NCBI RefSeq assembly: GCF_040513375.1
Contig: NZ_JBEVTG010000001.1
Location: 682,001 to 746,000 of the forward strand
Reading direction: 5' to 3'
Source: Flagellimonas_B algarum
GTDB taxonomy: Bacteria > Bacteroidota > Bacteroidia > Flavobacteriales > Flavobacteriaceae
DNA: 64,000 nucleotides
Part shown: positions 17,145 through 24,902 of the stretch, piece by piece
Layout: every line of letters starts with the position of its first letter
Position numbering within the stretch: position 1 is the first letter of the stretch
The notes under the pieces: generated by a model
The model's input: the letters and a program-made list of their open reading frames with translations, nothing else
The model's database searches: none
Told to the model about the DNA's origin: nothing
Position numbers and translations under genes: made by a program

Positions 17145-18911
17145 ATGAAACCGTTGTTGGATGTCATAGATTCGCCGGCCGATCTTAAGAAGTTGCATTT
17201 AGGGCAATTGCCCCAACTTGCCGAAGAACTGCGCAAGGCCATTATCACCGTCGTTGCCACCAAAGAAGGACATTTAGGCGCCAGCTTAGGGGTCATTGAA
17301 CTGACCATAGCCTTGCATTATGTTTTTGACACCCCCAATGATAAGTTGATTTGGGACGTCGGCCACCAAGCCTATGGGCACAAATTATTGACCGGCCGAC
17401 GGGAACGTTTTGCCACCAATCGGCAAATGGGCGGTATCAGCGGATTTCCTAAACGCAGCGAAAGCCCCTATGACGATTTTGGAACCGGGCATAGCTCTAC
17501 GTCGATATCGGCCCTTTTGGGAATGGCCATGGCCTCCAAAATTCAAGGGGAAACGGAACGTGAACATATCGCCGTTATTGGCGATGCGTCCATCGCTAGC
17601 GGTATGGCATTCGAAGGATTGAACCACCTTGGGGTCACCGATACCAACGTACTCATCATACTGAACGACAATGCCATTGGTATCGACCCAAGCGTCGGGG
17701 CGCTTAAGAACTACCTGACCAATGTCAAAAAGGGCACTGCCAAAGATGAAAATCTTTTTGAATGTCTTAATCTACATTACTCAGGGCCCCTAGACGGGCA
17801 TGATTTGGATGGATTGATCACAGAGTTACAGCGCCTGAAAAGACAAAAAGGTCCGCGCTTGCTGCACATCATCACCACCAAAGGCAAAGGCCTACAACAG
17901 GCCGAAGAAAATCAAGTGGTGTACCATGCCCCTGGCAAATTCGATGTCGCCACCGGAGAACGGATTCCAAAAACTACTACGGCCCTTCCCCCGAAATTCC
18001 AAGATGTATTTGGACATACACTCGTCGAACTCGCGAAAAACAACCCGCGAATCGTAGGGATAACCCCCGCCATGCCTACCGGCAGTTCAATGAAGTTCTT
18101 GATGGAAGCATTTCCGGAACGGGCGTTCGATGTGGGAATCGCGGAACAACATGCCGTGACTTTAGCCGCCGGTATGGCCACCCAAGGTTTGGTTCCGTAT
18201 TGCAATATCTATTCTACTTTTTTACAACGGGCCTATGACCAACTCATCCATGATGTGGCCCTACAAAAGCTGCCGGTCATTTTTTGTTTGGACCGCGCCG
18301 GACTTGTCGGACAAGATGGCCCGACCCACCATGGGGTCTTTGATCTGGCCTACCTGCGTTGCATTCCGAACATGAGTCTATGTGCCCCTATGGATGAGAT
18401 CGAATTGCGTCAAATGCTCTACACGGTGCAATTGGGAATCGATGGACCCATCGCAATACGATATCCCAGGGGGAGGGGTGTTACTTTGGATTGGCGCCAG
18501 AAATTCGAACCCCTACCAATCGGCAAAGGGCGTTGTTTGAAAAAAGGAAATGCCATCGCTTTTCTGACCATCGGCCCGATCGGGAACCAAATTACCGAGC
18601 TGATCCAGCAACGAGACGACCAAGAACGGTTCGGGCATTACGATATGCGATTCGCCAAACCGTTGGACACGGAACTTTTAGAAGAGGTGCTGCAGCGCTA
18701 CGATCATATCATCACCCTGGAAGATGGTTGTGAAATAGGAGGTTTCGGTAGTGCAGTCGTCGACTACGTGAATGAACACGGGCATGGCAATCACATCAAG
18801 GTTTTCGGTATCCCTGACGAATTCATGACCCATGGCACTCCAGATGAATTGTGGCAAATCGCCGGTATCGAAAACCAATCGGTAACCGCCTACCTAAACT
18901 CCTTAGCATGA
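17145..18911 (+). CDS. dxs: 1-deoxy-D-xylulose-5-phosphate synthase
   Basis: A 588-residue thiamine diphosphate enzyme that joins pyruvate and glyceraldehyde 3-phosphate in the first step of the MEP isoprenoid pathway. The order of motifs is standard: LLDVIDSPADLKKLHLGQLP at the N-terminus, the ThDP motif GDASIASGMAFEGLN..LNDN, then the transketolase pyrimidine domain (GIAEQHAVTLAAGMA; DRAGLVGQDGPTHHG) and a C-terminal domain. The N-terminus matches the family from the first residue, so the ATG at 17145 is well supported even though it lies almost inside the promoter. It supplies precursors for the prenyl synthase and lycopene cyclase at 1.7-3.8 kb. The next gene overlaps its stop as ATGA. 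Confidence 0.96.
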   Translation: MKPLLDVIDSPADLKKLHLGQLPQLAEELRKAIITVVATKEGHLGASLGVIELTIALHYVFDTPNDKLIWDVGHQAYGHKLLTGRRERFATNRQMGGISGFPKRSESPYDDFGTGHSSTSISALLGMAMASKIQGETEREHIAVIGDASIASGMAFEGLNHLGVTDTNVLIILNDNAIGIDPSVGALKNYLTNVKKGTAKDENLFECLNLHYSGPLDGHDLDGLITELQRLKRQKGPRLLHIITTKGKGLQQAEENQVVYHAPGKFDVATGERIPKTTTALPPKFQDVFGHTLVELAKNNPRIVGITPAMPTGSSMKFLMEAFPERAFDVGIAEQHAVTLAAGMATQGLVPYCNIYSTFLQRAYDQLIHDVALQKLPVIFCLDRAGLVGQDGPTHHGVFDLAYLRCIPNMSLCAPMDEIELRQMLYTVQLGIDGPIAIRYPRGRGVTLDWRQKFEPLPIGKGRCLKKGNAIAFLTIGPIGNQITELIQQRDDQERFGHYDMRFAKPLDTELLEEVLQRYDHIITLEDGCEIGGFGSAVVDYVNEHGHGNHIKVFGIPDEFMTHGTPDELWQIAGIENQSVTAYLNSLA

Positions 18912-19264
18912 TAACGGACACCCGCTTACGTCAGATTGGTGTAGACTACCTTCAAAAGTATGCCGATAAGGACCTCGATGGGGTTGGAGCTTTATTCGCC
19001 GATGATATCAGCTTAAGGGATTGGAAAATCCATGTCAGGGGTAAAGCCCTTGCTTTGGCGGAAACCAAAAAAAACTTCGCAGCGGCAAAAACCATTGAAA
19101 TCAGCATATTGGACATGTTCACCCATGAACGGACTTTGGCCGCGGAACTGAAGATTACCGTTGACGGTTCCGAAGAACTTTTCGTTGTCGATGTCATCAG
19201 CGTGAACGAAGCGCATAAGATCAATTCGATACGGGCCTATTTGGGTAGGGCTGATGCTCCCTAA
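18908..19264 (+). CDS. SnoaL-like/NTF2-fold protein
   Basis: A 118-residue protein whose start ATG overlaps the dxs stop, so it is probably translated by coupling. It looks like a small NTF2/SnoaL cone: an N-terminal helix DYLQKYADKDLDGVGALFADDISLRDW (read as two pieces), the central VRGKALALAETKKNF, and strands TLAAELKITVDGSEELFVVDVI. Such domains bind small ligands or act as isomerases; no activity is assigned. Its stop codon is interlocked with that of dgt (sequence CTAA). Confidence 0.75.
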   Translation: MITDTRLRQIGVDYLQKYADKDLDGVGALFADDISLRDWKIHVRGKALALAETKKNFAAAKTIEISILDMFTHERTLAAELKITVDGSEELFVVDVISVNEAHKINSIRAYLGRADAP

Positions 19265-20610
19265 ACGACTCCGCCCAATATGCGCTGGTGCAACTGAACC
19301 GCCGCGCTATCGGACAGGCTGGCAATATAGCTACAGGTATTCAACAAAATCGCATAAGCAGATCCCTCAACCGATTGAAGGTGTTCGGGCAAGGTGTGTA
19401 AGAGCAAGTTGTGGTACGCGCTCGACCTGCCTTCTTTTTTGGCCAGAAGTGCTGAAGTATACACCTCCAACAACTCCCCGATAATGGCATAGCCGGCCAA
19501 TTCCTTTTCGATTACTTCAGGCGATTGGTAGATCCGTTCGATGCTGAGCTTGATGATATCATCGATCTGGGCCGTATAGGCGCATTTATCCAATAAGGCC
19601 GTTTCAAAATTCCCGGAACGGATCGCTTCTTCGTTGGCAATGAAAATTTCAGTGGCCTCTCTGATCAGTGTATTGATCGCCAAGGCCCTTAAGTAGGCCA
19701 ATCGGTCTTTGGTCGCCTTGATCTTGTGGTACTTCGAGCTATTGATATTGTCTTTGACCAGTTTGATCAGGTATTCCAAGGCGAATTCCTCCGGAATGAA
19801 GCCGCGGTTGATCCCATCTTCGAAATCGATGATCGTATAGCATATGTCATCGGCGGCCTCGACCAAATAGGTCAACGGATGCCGATGAAAACCAGACCCC
19901 TTGGCTTTCGGTGCTAAACCCAATTCCAAGGCAACGTCTTTAAAGGACGTTTCCTCTGTTTGGAAATAGCCGAACTTCTTATCTGAAATATGTGGGGTAG
20001 GTCTTTTTGGCAACGACGCTTTCGGATACTTCGTAAACGCCCCTAAAGTGGCATAGCTCAATCGCAAGCCACCAGGCACCCCTTCCTTGGATTCGGTCAA
20101 CAGTTTAAACCCATTGGCATTGCCTTCGAAATCGATCAGGTCTTGGTATTGCGTTTCAGTGAGCAACTGTCGGTATTGTTTCCCCGGGCCGGTTTCGAAA
20201 AAAACACCGATAGCCTTTTCCCCACTATGGCCAAAAGGCGGGTTGCCGATATCATGGGCCAGGGCTGCAGCGGCGACGATGGCCCCAAAATCATTAAAAT
20301 GGTACCCTTTTGCAACCAATTCGGGATATTTTGCCAAGACCGCCTTCCCTGCGATCCGCCCTAAACTTCTACCCACGACCGAGACCTCCAAACTATGGGT
20401 CAATCGGGTATGGACAAAATCCTTATGGGTTCCCATATGGATAGGTAGGGGTACCACCTGGGTTTTATCTTGTAAACTGCGAAATGCAGAGGAGAAAATA
20501 ATACGGTCATAATCCACTTCAAAACCCAAACGGGTATCGTCTTGTTCAATGCGCAACCTTTCGCTACGGTCACCGTGGCGTTTCAATGATAGGAGCCGTT
20601 CCCAATCCAT
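19261..20610 (-). CDS. dgt: Deoxyguanosinetriphosphate triphosphohydrolase (dNTPase)
   Basis: A 449-residue HD-domain enzyme that cuts dGTP or other dNTPs into nucleoside and triphosphate. Metal-ligand motifs are THSLEVS (first His) and ALAHDIGNPPFGHSGE (the HD pair plus second His); LVEAADDICYTIIDFEDG carries the fourth ligand. The length and the N-terminal arginine motif SSAFRSLQDKTQV match the Dgt group. It controls dNTP levels, as do nrdAB and the dCMP deaminase elsewhere in the window. Confidence 0.93.
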   Translation of the reverse strand: MDWERLLSLKRHGDRSERLRIEQDDTRLGFEVDYDRIIFSSAFRSLQDKTQVVPLPIHMGTHKDFVHTRLTHSLEVSVVGRSLGRIAGKAVLAKYPELVAKGYHFNDFGAIVAAAALAHDIGNPPFGHSGEKAIGVFFETGPGKQYRQLLTETQYQDLIDFEGNANGFKLLTESKEGVPGGLRLSYATLGAFTKYPKASLPKRPTPHISDKKFGYFQTEETSFKDVALELGLAPKAKGSGFHRHPLTYLVEAADDICYTIIDFEDGINRGFIPEEFALEYLIKLVKDNINSSKYHKIKATKDRLAYLRALAINTLIREATEIFIANEEAIRSGNFETALLDKCAYTAQIDDIIKLSIERIYQSPEVIEKELAGYAIIGELLEVYTSALLAKKEGRSSAYHNLLLHTLPEHLQSVEGSAYAILLNTCSYIASLSDSAAVQLHQRILGGVV

Positions 20611-20742
20611 TCCCTGTTCGATTTTGATGCAAGATACAGCTTCGTGTTAGAAAGAAATCCTATTTTCAGCACTATGTTAACCTAGCCCTAACCATAACTT
20701 AACCTAACTGCATTTTCTTTGCCGCTTGTAAACAAGCGTGAT

Positions 20743-21129
20743 TTGAAACGAACGATAACCCTTTTAGCGATACTGTTCTCATTGACGGCCACAGCCCAAT
20801 TCGACGGGCAGATTTCAGGCAAGGTCCTGGATCTTGAAATGAACGGAGAACCTTTGCTATTCGCAACGGTCAGTTTGGCAAATACTACGTACCGGACACA
20901 AACCAACCTTCACGGCAACTTCGAGTTCACCGATTTAAAGCCGGGCAGCTATGTGTTGCAACTTTCTTTTTTGGGATATGAATCGCAAGAAATGGAAATC
21001 GAGGTCAAGGCGGGTGGGCAGACCGAAGTCCTTTCCGAAATGCATGCATTGCGTCGGAGTTCTCCAGGTTTGTCGTTAACGGCTGTTGAAGCGATTCCTG
21101 CCGATGCCAAGGCCGAGAACCAGAAGTAA
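20743..21129 (+). CDS. Secreted carboxypeptidase-regulatory-like (CarbopepD_reg) domain protein
   Basis: A protein of about 128 residues. The start is a TTG at 20743 that gives a clean signal peptide (MKRTITLLAILFSLTATAQ); an upstream TTG at 20719 would add a charged, non-signal stretch. The mature protein is one beta-sandwich of the CarboxypepD_reg type: GQISGKVLDLEMNGEPLLFA, then TQTNLHGNFEFTDLKPGSYV and LQLSFLGYESQ. In Bacteroidetes this domain usually sits at the N-terminus of TonB-dependent receptors; here it stands alone. A terminator follows. Confidence 0.8.
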   Translation: MKRTITLLAILFSLTATAQFDGQISGKVLDLEMNGEPLLFATVSLANTTYRTQTNLHGNFEFTDLKPGSYVLQLSFLGYESQEMEIEVKAGGQTEVLSEMHALRRSSPGLSLTAVEAIPADAKAENQK

Positions 21130-21149
21130 TAACTTCCCTAAAAAATAAA

Positions 21150-21178
21150 AAAGGGGCCTGATGGGCCCCTTTGATTTT
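21150..21178. terminator. Bidirectional intrinsic terminator
   Basis: Stem AAAGGGGCC / GGCCCCTTT with loop TGATG (21150-21172) and A/T-rich flanks. It lies between the convergent CarboxypepD_reg gene and MORN gene B. Confidence 0.85.
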
Positions 21179-21193
21179 TATATCGTTCCTGGA

Positions 21194-21553
21194 TCAATCT
21201 TTAATGACCAAGCCGGAATTGGAGTCTTTATTGACCACACTCACGATCCCGTTTTCATCGAAACGTACTTCTTTGACCACATCGGCATTCCAAAACAACC
21301 AAGTGCCCGTTCGTTTGCCCCTAAGGTAGGCTCCCTCACTCAATTTTTCACCGGTTTCGCTAAAGCTCGTCCACTTTCCATGCAATTTCCCTTTAGTATC
21401 AAAGGTGCCTATTTGACTGATCTGCCCATTATCATGAAAATATGTAGCCTCGACCAGATTCGTGGCCTCGTTATGTTTCATGACCTCTTTCTTTTGGGCA
21501 AAGGTGGTGGCGGATACTAGAATGGCTAAAGTGAACAGCAGTGTTTTTTTCAT
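21194..21553 (-). CDS. Secreted MORN-repeat (YwqK-like) protein B
   Basis: A 119-residue paralogue of the protein at 11830-12177, starting at the ATG at 21553 (the upstream GTG is ignored). It has a signal peptide ending TTFAQ, then the repeats YFHDNGQISQIGTFDTKGKLHG, GEKLSEGAYLRGKRTGTWLFW and VVKEVRFDENGIVSV (each read as a unit). Both genes lie at the minus-strand side of a bidirectional terminator and have the same promoter core, which points to duplication of the whole unit. Function is unknown. Confidence 0.8.
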   Translation of the reverse strand: MKKTLLFTLAILVSATTFAQKKEVMKHNEATNLVEATYFHDNGQISQIGTFDTKGKLHGKWTSFSETGEKLSEGAYLRGKRTGTWLFWNADVVKEVRFDENGIVSVVNKDSNSGLVIKD

Positions 21554-21583
21554 CACGCGAAGATTTTTGGATTGGGGTGGTTA

Positions 21584-21591
21584 CAAAGTTA
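21584..21591 (-). promoter_or_regulatory. -7 promoter element TAACTTTG of MORN gene B
   Basis: Matches TANNTTTG on the minus strand, 30 bases upstream of the ATG at 21553, within the 12-base core TAACTTTGTAAC shared with MORN gene A. Confidence 0.6.
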
Positions 21592-21793
21592 CAAAAAATA
21601 AACTATTAATTTACATTTAATTAACATTGATTCTTTTTCCTTCATTCCGGCTTATTCCCGTAGTGTCCAAAAGGCAATGCCGTTGCATGTAGCCGATGCC
21701 GGTCAAAAGCAGGGCGAGAAAGGGCTTTCATAACCTTATTTTAACCTCTTTCATCGATAATAATGGCATTTTTGCGTACTTTCAAAAAGCACT

Positions 21794-24079
21794 ATGGGCG
21801 AGAATATCTACATTTTCATGGTGGTCGCATTAGCGGTACTGGCCATTACCGATTTGGTTGTTGGGGTCAGTAACGATGCAGTGAATTTCCTGAATTCAGC
21901 GATCGGTTCAAAGGCGATTTCCTTTAAGACCATTATGATCGTTGCGAGCTTGGGCATCGCGTTCGGGGCTATGTCTTCTAGTGGAATGATGGAAGTCGCC
22001 CGTAAAGGGATATTCAATCCGACCGAGTTCGTATTCGCCGAGATCATGATCATATTTATGGCGGTCATGATAACCGATATCCTGCTTTTGGATTTTTTCA
22101 ACACTTTGGGGATGCCCACATCGACCACCGTATCGATTGTATTCGAACTATTGGGGGCGGCCGTGGCCATCTCGTTGGTCAAGATCATCGCCCAAGACGG
22201 CAGTTTCTCCGATTTGGGCAGTTACATCAACACCGAAAAAGCCACTGAGATCATTTTCGGGATTTTGCTCTCTGTTTTCATAGCCTTTACCATAGGCGCT
22301 ATTGTACAATACCTTTCAAGGGTCCTGATCTCTTTTAAATTCGAGGATAAACCAAAATGGGTCGAATCCCTTTTCGGGGGTGTGGCGATTACGGCCATCA
22401 TCTACTTCATCTTGGTAAAAGGCTTGAAAAGTGCCAACCTTTTCGACGAATCCATAGTCGAATTCGTGTACAATTCCACCGAGTTGTTCCTTTTGGGTAA
22501 TCTTATCGTTTGGACGCTCATCTCATGGGTCTGTTCCACTTTTTTAAACTGGAGCATCTATCGGGTCGTCATCGTATTGGGAACCTTTGCCTTGGCCATG
22601 GCCTTTGCCGGAAATGACCTGGTCAATTTCATCGGGGTCCCGATTGCTGCCTTGCAATCGTTTCAAGATTGGCAAGGTTCTGGAATCGCAGCTGCCGATT
22701 TCAATATGCAGGGGCTGACCGCCGCGGTACGGACCCCTACCCTTTTGCTCTTATTATCGGGCGGCATCATGGTCGTCACCCTATGGTTTTCATCAAAGGC
22801 GAAGAGCGTCGTGAAGACCAGTGTGGACCTTTCCCGACAAGACGAAGGTGAAGAACGTTTCCAACCGAATTTCTTATCGCGACAAATCGTAAAGTTCAGT
22901 GTCGCGGCAACCGAAAGTGTTTCGAGCATCATACCCCCTTCGTTGGCAAAGCGTATCGATGAACAATTTGAAACGCCCTATACCTATGTCCCGAAAAGCA
23001 AGGTTCAGGATATGCCTGCTTTTGATATGGTAAGGGCTGCGGTCAATCTCATGGTCGCCAGTGTTTTGATATCGATCGCAACCTCAATGAAACTTCCGCT
23101 GTCGACCACCTACGTGACCTTTATGGTCGCCATGGGGACTTCGCTGGCCGATAGGGCCTGGGGGGCCGAAAGCGCCGTGTATCGGGTAGCAGGTGTCTTA
23201 AACGTGATCGGAGGCTGGTTCTTTACGGCCATTTCTGCATTTACGGCAGCAGCTATTATTGCGTATATCTTACATCTTGGAGGCTTCGTAGCAGTGATTT
23301 TATTGCTGTTGGCAGCTGCGGCCCTGTTGCTCCGCAACTATATGGCCCATAATAAAAAAACCAAGGTGATCAAGGCCGAAGATAGCTTGAGAAGGGCCGA
23401 AAGCAGTTCGATCCAAGGGGTCATTGAAGAAAGTGCCGACAACATCGGCAAAATGATCAAACGCACGAACAAGATCTATACGGGAGCCATTAACGGCTTG
23501 GCCCGACACGATCTTGAAGCCTTGAAGAAAAACAACAAGGGGGTATCGAAGATGTCAAAAGAGATCGAAGGCCTCCAGAACAACATTTTCTACTTTATCA
23601 AGAATCTTGATGAATCAAGTGTGGGTGGGGCCAGTAATTTTTATATCGCCTTACTGGGCCATTTGGAAGATCTGGGGCAATCACTCGAATTCGTTTCGAA
23701 AATCGGGTACACCCACGTCAACAACAACCACAAAAAATTAAAGTACAACCAGATCAAGGAATTGAAAGATTTGGATATCAAACTGGAGAAATTCTTCGAA
23801 GAAACCGCCGAGACCTTCAGCAACCGTTCCTTCGAAAAAATCGGTAGCATGTTGGCCAGTAGGGAATCGTACACCAAATTGATCGATCAAAAGATCGAAA
23901 AACAGGTGGCCCGAACCCGAACCGAGGAATCCAGTCCGAAAAACACCCGCTTGTACTTCTCCTTATTGACGGAAAGCAAGGACTTGATCAATGTCGTCAT
24001 GAACCTCATGGAGTTGTTTTTCGTTGAACATGATAGTTCGGTAGAGCCCGCCCGAATCAAAACCAGACCCGAAGCATGA
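21794..24079 (+). CDS. PiT-family inorganic phosphate transporter with PhoU-like C-terminal domain
   Basis: A 761-residue protein. The first 520 or so residues hold the PiT/SLC20 carrier with both inverted signatures: GVSNDAVNFLNSAIG near residue 24 and AGNDLVNFIGVPIAAL near residue 276, plus STTVSIVFELLG and LSTTYVTFMVAMG. After a last helix at about 500-520, the remaining 230 residues are charged and helical (ESADNIGKMIKRTNKIYTGA; LGHLEDLGQSLEFVSKIGY), resembling PhoU/DUF47 helical bundles. PhoU-like partners are normally separate proteins, so this is probably a fused carrier and regulator. The next gene overlaps its stop codon. Confidence 0.88.
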   Translation: MGENIYIFMVVALAVLAITDLVVGVSNDAVNFLNSAIGSKAISFKTIMIVASLGIAFGAMSSSGMMEVARKGIFNPTEFVFAEIMIIFMAVMITDILLLDFFNTLGMPTSTTVSIVFELLGAAVAISLVKIIAQDGSFSDLGSYINTEKATEIIFGILLSVFIAFTIGAIVQYLSRVLISFKFEDKPKWVESLFGGVAITAIIYFILVKGLKSANLFDESIVEFVYNSTELFLLGNLIVWTLISWVCSTFLNWSIYRVVIVLGTFALAMAFAGNDLVNFIGVPIAALQSFQDWQGSGIAAADFNMQGLTAAVRTPTLLLLLSGGIMVVTLWFSSKAKSVVKTSVDLSRQDEGEERFQPNFLSRQIVKFSVAATESVSSIIPPSLAKRIDEQFETPYTYVPKSKVQDMPAFDMVRAAVNLMVASVLISIATSMKLPLSTTYVTFMVAMGTSLADRAWGAESAVYRVAGVLNVIGGWFFTAISAFTAAAIIAYILHLGGFVAVILLLLAAAALLLRNYMAHNKKTKVIKAEDSLRRAESSSIQGVIEESADNIGKMIKRTNKIYTGAINGLARHDLEALKKNNKGVSKMSKEIEGLQNNIFYFIKNLDESSVGGASNFYIALLGHLEDLGQSLEFVSKIGYTHVNNNHKKLKYNQIKELKDLDIKLEKFFEETAETFSNRSFEKIGSMLASRESYTKLIDQKIEKQVARTRTEESSPKNTRLYFSLLTESKDLINVVMNLMELFFVEHDSSVEPARIKTRPEA

Positions 24080-24777
24080 TACGTTACCTTATCGTCCTTG
24101 GGGCTTTCCTTTGCACAGGCGTGGTCAAGGCCCAACTTTCTGCTTCGGAATTGCTCGAAAAGGCCATTGCCTTTCACGATCCCCAACAAAACTGGCAGGA
24201 ATTCAAAGGAGAATTCAACGTTCGAATGGAAACTCCCAAATCTTCGGATAGGAAGAGTACCATCGCCATCGACTTTTCACGTCGATTCTTTGAACTACAA
24301 GTCTCGAAAGATACCGACACCTATGTCTACCGTTTCAAAGGGAACGATTGTGAAACTTCATTCAATGGATCGACGGAAGTCACCGATGGGGATCGGGAAC
24401 GGTTGCGCTTGCATTGCGATCGTGGTCGAATGATGCGGGATTATTACACCTATTTGTACGGACTTCCTATGAAACTTAAAGATCCGGGAACTCGACTTGC
24501 TGAGAAAGTCGAACGTAAAACCTTCAAGGGCAAGACCTACTTGACCCTAAAAGTCACCTATGATGCCGAAGTAGGTGATGACACCTGGTATTTTTACTTT
24601 GATCCCGAGACTTATGCCATGGAGGTGTACCAATTCTTCCATGATGAGAGCAAGAATGACGGGGAATACATTCTTCTTGACGGTCTGAAGGAAGTCTCCG
24701 GCATTAAAATGCCGCGAACCCGGGCTTGGTATTACAACAGCGACGACACTTACTTGGGCACCGACATCCTCGACTAG
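24076..24777 (+). CDS. Secreted DUF6503-like protein
   Basis: A 233-residue protein with a Sec signal peptide ending VVKAQ. The mature part opens LSASELLEKAIAFHDPQQNW and continues with alternating beta strands (DTYVYRFKGNDCETSFNG; TYLTLKVTYDAEVGDDTWYF; FDPETYAMEVYQF), a LolA-like half-barrel pattern, and matches my memory of the Bacteroidetes DUF6503 family. No reaction is known. Its ATG overlaps the end of the phosphate carrier gene (ATGA), so it is cotranslated with it; a link to phosphate is only positional. Confidence 0.65.
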   Translation: MIRYLIVLGAFLCTGVVKAQLSASELLEKAIAFHDPQQNWQEFKGEFNVRMETPKSSDRKSTIAIDFSRRFFELQVSKDTDTYVYRFKGNDCETSFNGSTEVTDGDRERLRLHCDRGRMMRDYYTYLYGLPMKLKDPGTRLAEKVERKTFKGKTYLTLKVTYDAEVGDDTWYFYFDPETYAMEVYQFFHDESKNDGEYILLDGLKEVSGIKMPRTRAWYYNSDDTYLGTDILD

Positions 24778-24844
24778 CCCGTACAAACCCTTCCATTCCG
24801 GATCACATTTCAAGGCGATTGTCAAATACCCTTGCCGCACGAAA

Positions 24845-24875
24845 TAAAAAAGGCCGACCGTAAGAACGGCCGACC
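24845..24875 (-). terminator. Intrinsic terminator of the S9 peptidase gene
   Basis: On the minus strand a 10-bp stem (two G-T pairs) with loop TCTT is followed by TTTTTTATT, 28 bases after the peptidase stop codon. Confidence 0.8.
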
Positions 24876-24902
24876 TGATGTTATTCGGTTTCAAAGGGCG
24901 TA

